Positions 25,929 to 35,036 of a stretch of 64,000 bases of DNA are shown here, in pieces. The first letter of the stretch is position 1; each line of letters begins with the position of its first letter. The notes under the pieces were generated by a model. It did not search any database. It was not told the origin of the DNA and saw only the letters and a program-made list of their open reading frames with translations. The DNA is from RFSX01 sp965248155 (GTDB taxonomy: Bacteria; Bacteroidota; Bacteroidia; Chitinophagales; Saprospiraceae), in assembly GCA_965248155.1 (NCBI GenBank), contig CBDFIO010000001.1:1-64000 (forward strand), in the 5' to 3' direction. The position numbers and the translations under genes are program-made.

Positions 25929-26356
25929 ATGAATAGAAGCGTTCGATTGTTTATGAATTCTGAACCGATAGGCATCGGCCTTGATAATAGTTTAGAAGAA
26001 GCGATTAACACATTTGAAAAAGAGAAAATTTCACACTTGATGGTTACTTCTGGATCCAAGCTTGTTGGGCTTATCTCAAAAAATGATGTCATGGATCGTC
26101 TGAAATCTATGATTCATAAAACTGGAGGAAGAACATACAATAGCTTTATCTTAAAATCCCTGAAGTCAGCGAATTCATGACAGAAAATCCAATTTCTGTC
26201 CAACCATTAGATGATATTGATTATTCAGTTGAGGTGTTACTACAGCAAAAATTTCATATTCTTCCGGTGGTTAACGACAACAACGAACCAGTTGGCGTAC
26301 TTACAGCTTTAGATCTATTAAAAGGCTTATATCAACCCAAAACAAAAGAAAATTAG
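25929..26356 (+). pseudogene. CBS-pair protein, single-base frameshift
   Basis: The first frame (25929-26180) gives one CBS domain (VRLFMNSEPIGIGLDNS, ISHLMVTSGSKLVGLISKND) and stops after a run-on tail. A second frame entered near 26148-26155 (TTAAAATCCC) supplies the second CBS domain (VSEFMTENPISVQPLDD, FHILPVVNDNNEPVGVL) to a TAG at 26354-26356. One base has probably been lost near the A4 run. It could be a genuine inactivation or a homopolymer sequencing error. The thioredoxin gene starts 3 bp after the end. Confidence 0.75.
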
Positions 26357-26359
26357 GAA

Positions 26360-26668
26360 TTGGGAAAAAAATCATCTTTCAAAAAAATAATCAGCGGAAA
26401 TAAACCGGTATTAATTGACTTTTATGCTGATTGGTGTGGACCTTGTAAGTCCATGAATCCAATTATTAAATCTATAGCAAAAGAATTCTCAGAATCAGTA
26501 AAAGTTGTAAAAATCAATATTGATAAAAATCAGCAATTGAGTCATCAGCTTGGGATCAGATCAATTCCAAGCTTTGTGCTTTACAAGGATGGCAAAAAAG
26601 TTTGGTCAAAAATAGGTATGGTAAGTAAAACAGAACTAAAAAAAATAATACTTAGCAAAGTAAAGTAA
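26360..26668 (+). CDS. Thioredoxin
   Basis: A 102-residue thioredoxin with the canonical WCGPC active site and the cis-proline loop RSIPSFVLYKDG. Start is TTG, the only initiation codon before the conserved core. It would reduce disulfides in the cytoplasm using thioredoxin reductase. It is the last gene of the 25 kb CBS cluster, so it is probably co-expressed under low oxygen. Confidence 0.9.
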   Translation: MGKKSSFKKIISGNKPVLIDFYADWCGPCKSMNPIIKSIAKEFSESVKVVKINIDKNQQLSHQLGIRSIPSFVLYKDGKKVWSKIGMVSKTELKKIILSKVK

Positions 26669-26712
26669 CATCAATAGTTGAATCCAATATTGAGATGAAT
26701 CAATGTTTGATT

Positions 26713-26724
26713 TGATTTAAATCA
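26713..26724 (+). promoter_or_regulatory. FNR-type dyad upstream of candidate sRNA
   Basis: TGATttaaATCA, same core as the dyad at 16263. A weak -7-like TATAAT stretch lies at 26754-26759, placing the expected start near 26760-26765. Confidence 0.55.
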
Positions 26725-26759
26725 TCTCCTCTCACTGCAAATTATCAGATATTTATAAT

Positions 26760-26861
26760 GCAATTTTAAGGACACTTACAAGGACAGATTGTGGAATATC
26801 AGCATTTCATAAATCTTTGTAACAGGTAAGCGTAGGGAGGAATAAAATCCTCCCTTTTTTT
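26760..26861 (+). ncRNA. Candidate FNR-controlled small RNA with terminator
   Basis: Between the dyad at 26713-26724 and the gene at 26900 there is a self-contained transcription unit of about 100 nt. It has a predicted start near 26760 and ends in a strong terminator with stem GGGAGG (26835-26840), CCTCCC (26849-26854) and T7 (26855-26861). No ATG-initiated frame of useful length lies inside. By analogy with FNR-induced small RNAs such as FnrS, this may be an oxygen-responsive sRNA. The alternative is an attenuator in the leader of the next gene. Confidence 0.45.
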
Positions 26862-26899
26862 CTGCAATACCTATAAGTGTTTCATTCTAAATATTGAAA

Positions 26900-27274
26900 A
26901 TGGCAGCACAGACAACAGTAAAGTTTCATCACAACGAACATAGAGAGTGGATGAGCAAATTGGACTTCTATCAGGATGAGATTAAAATATTCCAAACGAA
27001 TTTATCCCGTGTTATTCAGGCTCATCCAGACTTATATTCAATTATTGAAATTGTAGATGAATACAGGAAAATTTTGATGAAAAAACTGAATAAGATTGAC
27101 AACATGCGTTACCAGATTGCTTTACATGAACACAGACTGGCATCAATCAATGATGTCCCACTTAATGATTTAGTTTGGGATCATCAGGAAGTAAGAGAAA
27201 GAATGATCCAATTTGAGAGTAACTATAATAAACTAAAGGATAATATGAGACACTTTATGGCTAAATACATTTAG
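26900..27274 (+). CDS. Small helical hypothetical protein
   Basis: About 124 residues, starting MAAQTTVKFHH at the ATG at 26900; a TTG at 26894 is less likely. The protein is almost entirely helical with heptad-like patterns, and its N-terminus is histidine-rich (HHNEH). Coiled-coil or four-helix-bundle architecture is likely; metal binding is possible but unproven. Family not recognised. Confidence 0.5.
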   Translation: MAAQTTVKFHHNEHREWMSKLDFYQDEIKIFQTNLSRVIQAHPDLYSIIEIVDEYRKILMKKLNKIDNMRYQIALHEHRLASINDVPLNDLVWDHQEVRERMIQFESNYNKLKDNMRHFMAKYI

Positions 27275-27296
27275 CGAAGGCTCAAAACTGCAAATA

Positions 27297-27572
27297 TTAA
27301 ACTTCATCTTTCATCCTCCCAATCATACAGCTTACATAAGATTTTGCTTTTTGGATATTATTTCCTTCTCCTATCTTAGGATACCCCATTTTTGCAAGCG
27401 TTGTAGCTATGTCTCCAGAATTGAATTCATGATCTGCACTAATTTCAATAACTCCCGTCTCTGAATCAACATTAACTTCATCAAGCTTATATTTCTGTTT
27501 AAGTTTAGATCGAATTGAGTTTTCACATCCTCCACATTTAATATTCTCGACTTGTATTTTATATGTATTCAT
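27297..27572 (-). CDS. Heavy-metal-associated (CopZ-like) protein
   Basis: A 91-residue protein with an HMA fold and the metal-binding motif KCGGCENSI near residues 12-20. The length includes a C-terminal extension of about 25 residues with one more cysteine. Such proteins bind Cu(I) or related ions and deliver them to ATPases or sensors. The IS407-like element ends 2 bp upstream of the start codon, so the native promoter has been displaced. Confidence 0.8.
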   Translation of the reverse strand: MNTYKIQVENIKCGGCENSIRSKLKQKYKLDEVNVDSETGVIEISADHEFNSGDIATTLAKMGYPKIGEGNNIQKAKSYVSCMIGRMKDEV

Positions 27573-27636
27573 TGTGTAACCTTGCGTAAAATTAAGACAG
27601 TTTAAAAATGAACAAATTTTATAAATTTAAGCTGTT

Positions 27637-27903
27637 ATGAAACAAAGTAAATTTACAGAGGGCCAAATAATAAAGGCTCTAAAGGAAAACGAATCTGGAA
27701 GATCGGTAGAAGACCTCAGCAGAGAGTTAGGCATCAATAAGGGTACATTTTACAATTGGCGTAAGAAATATGCAGGAATGGAAGTAAGCCATTTGCGACG
27801 TCTAAAGGAATTAGAGGATGAAAACAGGAAACTCAAACGGATGTTTGCAGATGTATCACTGGACTTGCAAATGGCAAAAGATGTTCTTGGAAAAAAGTGG
27901 TAG
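27637..27903 (+). CDS. IS3-family transposase OrfA (IS407-like), copy 1
   Basis: An 88-residue protein with an N-terminal helix-turn-helix (FTEGQIIKALKENESGRSVEDLSRELGI) and a C-terminal leucine-zipper-like helix ending VLGKKW, the layout of IS407-group OrfA proteins. The A6G heptamer at 27891-27897 near its end is a standard -1 slippery site that would give the OrfAB transposase. OrfA alone usually binds the ends and regulates. Confidence 0.9.
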   Translation: MKQSKFTEGQIIKALKENESGRSVEDLSRELGINKGTFYNWRKKYAGMEVSHLRRLKELEDENRKLKRMFADVSLDLQMAKDVLGKKW

Positions 27904-28748
27904 AGTCTTCCGTCAAAAGAGAAGTTGTAATCTATTTGAAGGGTACCTATAAAGTTGGAATAAAGCGGCTATGTTCACTAATAGGATGGAGTCGATCAAC
28001 ATGGTATTATGAGAGTAAAGTAGACGATAGTGCAATAGTAGCGAAGTATAAAGAGCTGTTAAAAATAGCACCTAACAGAGGATTTGAAAACTACTATAAT
28101 AGGACAAGACGAGAAGGCTATAAATGGGCATGGAGTAGAATGCTGCGAGTATACAGAGAAATGGGTTTAGTACGTAGACATAAAAAGCGAAGAAAATTGC
28201 CAGAGGAACTAAGGATGCCATTATATCAACCTCAAGCAGTGAATGAAATATGGAGTATGGATTTTATGAGTGATAGTCTGAGTGATGGTAGAACATTAAG
28301 AGTATTGAATGTAATAGATGATTGTAATAGAGAAAGCCTGTTAAATAAAGGGAGTATAAGTTTTCCTTCCGTAAGAGTAACCAGGTTTTTAGATGAGTTG
28401 TTAGAATACTACGGGAAACCTAAATATATACGATCTGACAATGGGCCTGAATTTACTTCAAACGACTATAAGAATTGGTGTAAGCTAAGAGGCATAAAGC
28501 GAATATATTCAGAGCCTGGAAAGCCAATGCAAAATGGATATGTAGAAAGGTTTAATCGAACATTTAGAGAAGATGTTTTGGATGCATATATGTTTAGCAG
28601 CATATCACAGTTCCAAATAATTGCAGACAAATGGAGTAAAGATTATAACGATAATCATCCTCATGGCTCACTTGGAAGGAAGAGTCCAAGAGAGTATGCT
28701 CCAAGAAACCAATACTCTTTGGGGTTAATCCCAAAGAGTATTGAATAA
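27897..28748 (+). CDS. IS3-family transposase OrfB (IS407-like), copy 1
   Basis: A 283-residue integrase-core protein in the -1 frame relative to OrfA. DDE residues are visible in WSMDFMSD, SDNGPEFTS and NGYVERFNR. It is expected to be made as an OrfAB fusion through the slippery site and to move the element by copy-out/paste-in. Protein identical to copy 2. Confidence 0.92.
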   Translation: MVESSVKREVVIYLKGTYKVGIKRLCSLIGWSRSTWYYESKVDDSAIVAKYKELLKIAPNRGFENYYNRTRREGYKWAWSRMLRVYREMGLVRRHKKRRKLPEELRMPLYQPQAVNEIWSMDFMSDSLSDGRTLRVLNVIDDCNRESLLNKGSISFPSVRVTRFLDELLEYYGKPKYIRSDNGPEFTSNDYKNWCKLRGIKRIYSEPGKPMQNGYVERFNRTFREDVLDAYMFSSISQFQIIADKWSKDYNDNHPHGSLGRKSPREYAPRNQYSLGLIPKSIE

Positions 28749-28996
28749 ATCTTATTTTTAAACTGTCTTAAGAATAGCAAGTCTTCAATGAGGTTACAAA
28801 TAATTAAGTTTTTCAATTATACTAAATGGATTGATAAGTAGTGGTTAAGAACTAAAAAAGCTTGTTTATTAGAAATGATTCTTTGATAGAATCAAATTTT
28901 AAGCGAGAAGTATTTAAATTAATTCCTTATTGTTTACCAGGGTCTATTAGCTGTGACCAGTTTGTATTGAGTCAATATCATTAAATGTATGATATC

Positions 28997-29290
28997 CTAT
29001 TGCTTATATATAATTTTATCCCCGTCGATCATACAGATTTCTCCACGATTCAATTTTTCTTTTATACCAAACTGAAAATCTTCAAACTCGATTTTTAAAT
29101 TCTGAGATTCGTTATTGTATTCATATACTCTATAATTTTCAAAGCTCTCATCTGTTAAGAAGACTTCTCCATTTTCAATAAACCAAATACCTTTGATATC
29201 AGTAAATTTCACTATTAGTTTTTCGTGTAGATTAGGGATGTTTCGATCTTTATGGCCAATGTTGTAAATCGTCAAATAAAAGTGGACCAT
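28997..29290 (-). pseudogene. Unrecognised gene truncated at its 5' end by an insertion sequence
   Basis: The 97-residue frame starts inside the terminal repeat of the IS3-family element; the first nine residues or so (up to 29263) come from the element. The remaining part has beta-strand character and contains two acidic patches. No family recognised. The true start was probably removed by the insertion or by an adjacent deletion. Confidence 0.5.
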
Positions 29291-29337
29291 TAAGTGAATA
29301 AAATTAAGTTATACATAACTATTAAATTCACTTTATT

Positions 29338-29688
29338 ATGACCAAGAAAAACAAATCAGCAGAATCTTATGTCCGAGATGTAAAAAGAAGGACAAGACGT
29401 AAATTTTCTACAGAAGAAAAGATTAGAATTGTCATTGAAGGATTAAGAGGAGAACAAAGTGTTGCTTCTCTTTGTAGAAGAGAAGAGATTTCACAACCAC
29501 TATATTATAAGTGGAGTAAAGATTTCATGGAAGCAGGGAAGAAACGTTTAAAGGGAGACACAGAACGTGAAGCCAATACTTCAGAAGTTCAACATCTAAA
29601 GACAGAAAATCAAGACCTTAAAGAGGTAGTAGCAGAACTTACTCTAAAAAATCGTGTGCTTAAAAAAAGCTTGAATGGAGTAAAATAA
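29338..29688 (+). CDS. IS3-family transposase OrfA (second type), copy 1
   Basis: A 116-residue protein with a basic N-terminus, a helix-turn-helix (FSTEEKIRIVIEGLRGEQSVASLCRREEI) and a C-terminal heptad helix. An A7 run at 29662-29668 near its end, just after the last stop in the -1 frame, is a likely slippery site for an OrfAB fusion. Confidence 0.88.
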   Translation: MTKKNKSAESYVRDVKRRTRRKFSTEEKIRIVIEGLRGEQSVASLCRREEISQPLYYKWSKDFMEAGKKRLKGDTEREANTSEVQHLKTENQDLKEVVAELTLKNRVLKKSLNGVK

Positions 29689-29702
29689 AATTCAAGAAGT
29701 AT

Positions 29703-30686
29703 ATGCGATTTACAGCAAAAGAAAAGATGGAACTGATTAGGCTGGTTGAGCAATCCGAATGGAGTGTTAGAAGAACTCTCAAGGAAATTGGTATTCACAA
29801 ATCAACCTTTTACAACTGGTATAAGAAATATCGGGAAAATGGAATTGTAGGATTAGAGGAAAAGAAAAGTACAAGGAAGCATTACTGGAACAAGATTCCT
29901 GATCGGATCAGGTCTAATATATTGAATCTGGCACTGGAAGTTTCAGAGCTTTCTTGTAGAGAATTGGCTTGCAGGTATACTGATGAGAATCAATACTTTA
30001 TAAGCGAAAGCAGTGTTTACAGAATATTGAAATCTGCTGGACTGATAAACCCTCCTCATTATGATCTGATATCTGCCGCAGATGAATTTAAAGACAAAAC
30101 AACAACTGTCAATCAAATGTGGCAAACTGATTTTACTTATTTCAAAATCATTGGCTGGGGATGGTATTACCTATCGACTATATTAGATGATTATTCTAGG
30201 TACATTATAAGTTGGGAGTTGTGCTCAACGATGAAAACCCTTGATGTAAAAAATACTTTGAATCAGGCATTAAACCATCCAAATGTAAATTTGAATAAAC
30301 CGCCTAAGTTATTATCTGATAATGGATCTTGTTATTTAAGTCAAGAGTTGAGCTCTTATTTGGATGATTACAAAATTAAACATGTGAGAGGAAGACCTGG
30401 TCATCCTCAAACGCAAGGCAAGATTGAAAGGTATCACAGAACGATGAAAAATGTAATTAAACTGGATCATTATTACAGCCCAGGTGAATTGAGTTTTCCT
30501 CTTTCACAATTTGTAAAATATTATAACCATCACAGATATCATGAATCTTTACAAAACTTGACACCAGCAGATGTTTATTATGGATTAAAAGAAGAAAAAC
30601 TGAAGAGAAGAAAATTATGTAAACACAAAACATTTAAAAAACGCAGACAAAAATATTTCAATTTAACTTTTAAAAGTGTAACTTAA
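29703..30686 (+). CDS. IS3-family transposase OrfB (second type), copy 1
   Basis: A 327-residue protein with its own N-terminal helix-turn-helix and an integrase core. DDE residues lie in WQTDFTYF, SDNGSCY and GKIERYHR. Intact, in contrast to the neighbouring copy 2 whose OrfA has a nonsense mutation. Could be made alone or as a fusion with OrfA. Confidence 0.9.
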   Translation: MRFTAKEKMELIRLVEQSEWSVRRTLKEIGIHKSTFYNWYKKYRENGIVGLEEKKSTRKHYWNKIPDRIRSNILNLALEVSELSCRELACRYTDENQYFISESSVYRILKSAGLINPPHYDLISAADEFKDKTTTVNQMWQTDFTYFKIIGWGWYYLSTILDDYSRYIISWELCSTMKTLDVKNTLNQALNHPNVNLNKPPKLLSDNGSCYLSQELSSYLDDYKIKHVRGRPGHPQTQGKIERYHRTMKNVIKLDHYYSPGELSFPLSQFVKYYNHHRYHESLQNLTPADVYYGLKEEKLKRRKLCKHKTFKKRRQKYFNLTFKSVT

Positions 30687-30726
30687 TTTTATTCACTTAT
30701 TGTCCACTTTGGTTTGAAGACCTACA

Positions 30727-33022
30727 ATTAAATACGGCTGCAGATAGAGCTGTGCTTCTCTATAGAAAATCATATAAATCCATTGAGGAACTTTCTGAGC
30801 CTGAATTGCGATTGGGTGGATTAAGAATAAATCCGAAAACGAATATTTCCAGCCGCCAGCGGTACAATTATCATATGACTTTATTTGATCCGGTTAATAA
30901 CAAAGAAAGTGCGATCGAAGGTCTTCCTTTAACTGCCAAACTATCTAATTTTTCTTGGTCTCCTGATGAAACGATGATGGCCTTCACAAATACAACAGAG
31001 AAAGGAGTAGAATTATATTGTGTGAATGTAGAATCCGGCGAACTGAAAAGACTGACGGATGATAATCTTAATGCCAACATGGGTAGACCTTTTTATTGGT
31101 TAAAAAATAGTCAAGCCTTAATTATTAAAGTTTTACCTGAAAAAAGATCTGATTTAATTGATCAGGCTTCCGCTATACCTTCAGGACCTACAATCTCTGT
31201 AAATGATGGCAAAAAAGCACAAAATCGTACCTATCAGGATCTATTAAAAAATAAAAATGATGAACACAATTTTGAACAGCTTGCACTTTCGGAGCTGTGG
31301 AAGATAGATTTGAATGCCTCCAAAACGGTGTGGAAAGAAGCAGCCATTTACTCAGGAGTTTCTCTTTCTCCCAATGGAGAATATGTGATGATAACTAAGG
31401 TTAAGAAACCATACTCATACCTTGTTCCTTATCGGCGTTTTCCTAGTACAACTGATATCTATGATTTAGATGGAAACCATATAGTAAACCTTCTTGATCT
31501 GCCACTTATCGAAGATTTACCGAAAGGATTTATGTCTGTAAGAACTGGACCTAGAAGCTATAATTGGCGCGCTGATAGGGCGGCCAGCCTGATATATGCG
31601 GAGGCTCTTGATGGTGGAGATGCCAACATCGAAGCAGAATACAGGGATGCGGCCTATCAATTGGATGCTCCATTTGATGGCGAACCGAAATTTATTATTC
31701 AAACGAAAAATAGATACAGCGGAATATCATGGGGCTCTGATGACATAGCTGTCGCTTATGACTATTGGTGGAATACAAGGAATACAAAAACATATCTATT
31801 TAATCCTTCAGAAAGCACACAGTCACCAGAGATAATAACCGATAGGAACTATCAAGATAATTATAGCGACCCTGGTGATTTTGTAACAAAGAAAAACAAA
31901 TATGGAAGGCAGGTACTGGATGTAGATGGTAACAATTTATACCTCATAGGCGATGGTTTTTCTAAAGATGGAATCAAACCTTTTGTTGACAGATATAATC
32001 TTGAAGATGGTAGCAAAGAAAGAATCTACCAGGCTGATGGTCTCAAAACATTAGAGCGTATTTCGAAAGCCCTGGATATAAAACAAGGAACAGTTTTGAC
32101 AAGAATTGAATCAGCGAAAGATTTTCCTAATTATTATATCAGAAATGTAAAGACCGGAACGCTTACACAGATGACGCATAATGAGAACCCATTTGCAGCG
32201 ATACAGAATGTGCATAAGGAGGTGATTAATTATGTAAGAGAAGATGGCCTCGAATTATCGGCAACCTTATATCTGCCGGAAGGATATGACAAAGAGAAAA
32301 AAGAGAAACTTCCGATGCTTATGTGGGCATACCCAAGAGAATTCAAAGACAAGAGTAGTGCATCCCAGGTGACTTCCTCTGAAAATGAATTTACTTATCC
32401 GTGGTATGGTTCTCCAATATTTTGGTTGACAAGAGGTTATGCCGTTCTTGATGATGCAGCATTCCCAATTGTTGGAGAAGGAGATGAAGAACCAAATGAC
32501 AGCTTCAGAAAACAGTTGGTTGACAATGCGAAAGCTGCCATCGATGCAGTTGATGATTTAGGTTATATAGACAGAAAGAGAGTAGGAGTAGGAGGGCACA
32601 GTTATGGAGCCTTTATGACAGCAAATCTATTGAGTCATTCTAATTTATTTGCGGCAGGTATCGCAAGGAGTGGTGCATATAACAGAACGCTGACACCATT
32701 TGGTTTTCAATCTGAAGAAAGAAATTACTGGGAAGCTCCCGAGGTGTACTATACAATGTCACCATTTATGCATGCGGAAAAGATGAAGACACCTTTACTG
32801 CTTATCCATGGAGAAGCAGATAATAATTCAGGGACTTATCCAATGCAAAGTGAGAGATATTTTAATGCCTTGAAAGGATTGGGAGCGACTGTCAGGTTGG
32901 TTATGCTTCCAAAAGAATCGCATGGCTATTCCGCTCGCGAATCTGTTCTGCATGTTTTGTGGGAACAGGATCAATGGTTGGATAAATATGTTAAAAACAA
33001 AACTGAGACTGTAGCGCCTTAA
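30727..33022 (+). pseudogene. S9-family peptidase gene lacking its 5' end
   Basis: The frame from the IS boundary reads LNTAADRAVLLYRKSYKSIEEL and continues for about 765 residues, typical of exported S9 (prolyl-oligopeptidase/glutamyl-endopeptidase-like) enzymes of Bacteroidota. A beta-propeller region is followed by an alpha/beta hydrolase with GGHSYGAF (nucleophile), an aspartate in HGEADN and a histidine in KESHGY. The signal peptide and first tens of residues are missing, and they are not on the other side of the element. Translation could start at GTG 30752, but the product could not be exported. The catalytic part is intact. Confidence 0.78.
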
Positions 33023-33444
33023 TCGCGTAAGGTATAAGTCGAGCTGATTTCAGCTGTTTTTTCTAACATTTTTGAAACGGAGCAATATTTGCCGAGGGAA
33101 AGATCTATTGCCTTTTTAAGTTTGGATTCTTTCACATCTCCCCATACATCATAATGGACTCGTATGTGACTATATTCACTTGCTTGCTCAACTTTTATTT
33201 TATCTCCTTCAACGGATACTTTTATATCTTTTAAATCTTGCTTCATTTTTTTCAGAATGAGTACGATATCAATGCTGCTGCATCCCGCGACAGCCATGAG
33301 TAAAGATTCCATCGGCCCAACTCCATTGCTTTTACCTCCAATATTTGGAGAACCATCCATAATTATAGATTTCCCATTTACATTTTTGGCTTCAAAATTC
33401 ATATGATCGTCTATGCGATCCATTGTTATTTTAGTAGTACTCAT
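33019..33444 (-). CDS. OsmC-family protein
   Basis: A 141-residue OsmC/Ohr-fold protein with the two expected cysteines, in VAGCSSIDIV and KYCSVSKML. Members reduce organic hydroperoxides or handle reactive sulfur; this one resembles the YhfA-like branch rather than Ohr, by length and loop pattern. It is convergent with the S9 peptidase gene and overlaps its end by 4 bp. Confidence 0.85.
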   Translation of the reverse strand: MSTTKITMDRIDDHMNFEAKNVNGKSIIMDGSPNIGGKSNGVGPMESLLMAVAGCSSIDIVLILKKMKQDLKDIKVSVEGDKIKVEQASEYSHIRVHYDVWGDVKESKLKKAIDLSLGKYCSVSKMLEKTAEISSTYTLRD

Positions 33445-33524
33445 ATTATCTTTTTAGCTAGAACGGATGTAGGTGAAAAGTGTTCACGATTAGAGGGTTA
33501 AACTCCAACCCTTTTTTAATGTAT

Positions 33525-34952
33525 TCAATTGTTTACGAATTTATAGGGCCATTCGCCGGGATAGTTTTCATAAAAGCCGTTTAGAACTATTTCACCGGAA
33601 TTGATTTGAAGGGCTTCAATAATTTGATTGACTTCCTTTATGTCCTTTCCATTAAGCGAAGTAATTATGTATCCTGGATCCATATTGGTCTTAGATATTT
33701 TGCTGTTTTTATAAATACTAACAACCATAACACCGGGTTTATCAAGGCGCTCCATTTCTTTTGAATTGAGATCACGAAGTTCGAATCCCAGGGCAGTTAA
33801 TATCTTGTCTTTGCGCACAGCTACAAAATCCGTTGTATTGAGCTGATTTCTTAAGATGGCGTTGGTGAGCTGTTTTTTTCCGGCACGGTAGAATTCAATT
33901 ATTACATCATCTCCGGGGCTAAATCTCCCCATAATTTCTAAAAATTCTGGAGTACTCATTGTCGGACTTCCATTTATTTTGGTGATGACATCTTTTGATT
34001 TTAATCCGGCTTCTTTACCTGCTCCTAATTTTTCTACAACATCGAGATAAATTCCTCCAATAAAATCCAGGTTTAATGATTTTGCTCTTTTTTCGTCGAC
34101 ATCAAAAATGCTTACACCCAACCAGGCTCTTTGAACGGCTCCGAATTCACGTATATCATTGACAACTTTCTTGACGAGATTACTGGGAACTGCAAAAGAA
34201 AATCCTTCATATTTTCCACTGTAAGTTAAAATGGCCGTATTTATTCCTACCAATAGCCCTGAAGTATTCATAAGTGCTCCGCCGCTATTTCCTTGATTAA
34301 TTGCAGCATCTGTTTGAATAAAAGATTCAATCCCCTGTCTGTCGAAAATATTAATATTTCTTGCTTTTGCACTGACAATACCTGCCGTTACTGAAGATTG
34401 TAATTTGAAAGGATTGCCAATAGCCAGTACCCATTCTCCAACATTCAAAGCATCGGAATCTCCAAATTCCAGAAACGATAAATCATCGGCTTCTATTTTT
34501 AGAAGAGCGATATCTGTTGATAGATCAAATCCCTGAATTTTTGCCTTGAATTCACGTTTGTCTTCCAGTCTTACTTCAATGTCAGTAGCTTCTTCGATGA
34601 CATGATAGGAAGTAACGATATATCCATCTTTTGAAAGGATCACGCCTGATCCGTTTGATTTTGAGTATTTATCGCGAAAAAATCCACTTTCCTTGACCTT
34701 TATTGCTTTGACAGAAACGACAGCATTTTTAGCACTCTTAGAAATGGCAATAAATTCATTATCAGCAGCGGGGTTTGAATAAAAGAATGGACTGAGATTA
34801 ATTCTGGAATCTCTGCTATCGGTATCTGATGTTAATTTGCTATAATTATCATTTTGGATGACTTGCACCTTAGCAAAGAAATGATGGTAGATTCCCAGAC
34901 TGAGTGCTGAACAAATTAGAGCTATCGCTATGGTAGCCGAGTATTTCCGCAT
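33525..34952 (-). CDS. HtrA/Deg-type serine protease
   Basis: A 475-residue Do-family protease with an N-terminal membrane anchor or signal (about 6-22). The trypsin-like domain has H117 (TSYHVIEE), D147 (STDIALLK) and S223 (GNSGGAL). Two PDZ domains follow (about 275-370 and 385-475). It acts in the periplasm on misfolded proteins. The promoter box TAtcTTTGT (34964-34956) leaves only about 5 bp to the ATG, so the mRNA may be leaderless. Confidence 0.9.
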   Translation of the reverse strand: MRKYSATIAIALICSALSLGIYHHFFAKVQVIQNDNYSKLTSDTDSRDSRINLSPFFYSNPAADNEFIAISKSAKNAVVSVKAIKVKESGFFRDKYSKSNGSGVILSKDGYIVTSYHVIEEATDIEVRLEDKREFKAKIQGFDLSTDIALLKIEADDLSFLEFGDSDALNVGEWVLAIGNPFKLQSSVTAGIVSAKARNINIFDRQGIESFIQTDAAINQGNSGGALMNTSGLLVGINTAILTYSGKYEGFSFAVPSNLVKKVVNDIREFGAVQRAWLGVSIFDVDEKRAKSLNLDFIGGIYLDVVEKLGAGKEAGLKSKDVITKINGSPTMSTPEFLEIMGRFSPGDDVIIEFYRAGKKQLTNAILRNQLNTTDFVAVRKDKILTALGFELRDLNSKEMERLDKPGVMVVSIYKNSKISKTNMDPGYIITSLNGKDIKEVNQIIEALQINSGEIVLNGFYENYPGEWPYKFVNN

Positions 34953-34955
34953 TTT

Positions 34956-34964
34956 ACAAAGATA
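34956..34964 (-). promoter_or_regulatory. -7 box of the HtrA gene
   Basis: TAtcTTTGT on the minus strand is a perfect match to the Bacteroidota -7 consensus. The G lies 5 nt before the start codon. Confidence 0.5.
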
Positions 34965-35036
34965 TGACCATAATCATTAACATAAAATGTAATATGATTA
35001 GTTTTGCGATAATTAGTTTTTATAAAAAATTAACCT

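Larger units (their letters stand above)
27575..28787 (+). mobile_element. IS3-family (IS407-like) insertion sequence, copy 1
   Basis: Limits were set by comparison with copy 2 at 60118-61337. Both copies share everything from TGTAACCTTGC to GCAAGTCTTCA, and their outer flanks differ. The ends form an imperfect inverted repeat: TGtAacCTTGC.. against TGaAgaCTTGC.., then TTAAGACAGTTTAAAAAT on both sides. No target duplication is evident. Confidence 0.85.
29263..30726 (+). mobile_element. IS3-family insertion sequence (second type), copy 1
   Basis: The left end at 29263 was set by comparison with copy 2 at 61758 (shared from TGTAAATCGTCAAA). The two ends form an imperfect inverted repeat of roughly 45-50 bp: TGTAaatCgTCAAA..AAGTGGACC at left, and TGTAggtCtTCAAA..AAGTGGACA read from the right, both leading to AAGTGAATAAAATTAAG. 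No target duplication is seen, in keeping with a deletion at one side. Confidence 0.82.

Noticed and set aside
27575..28787. Target-site duplication around the IS407-like copies
   Set aside because: Bases next to the shared ends do not match in either copy with 3-5 bp windows.
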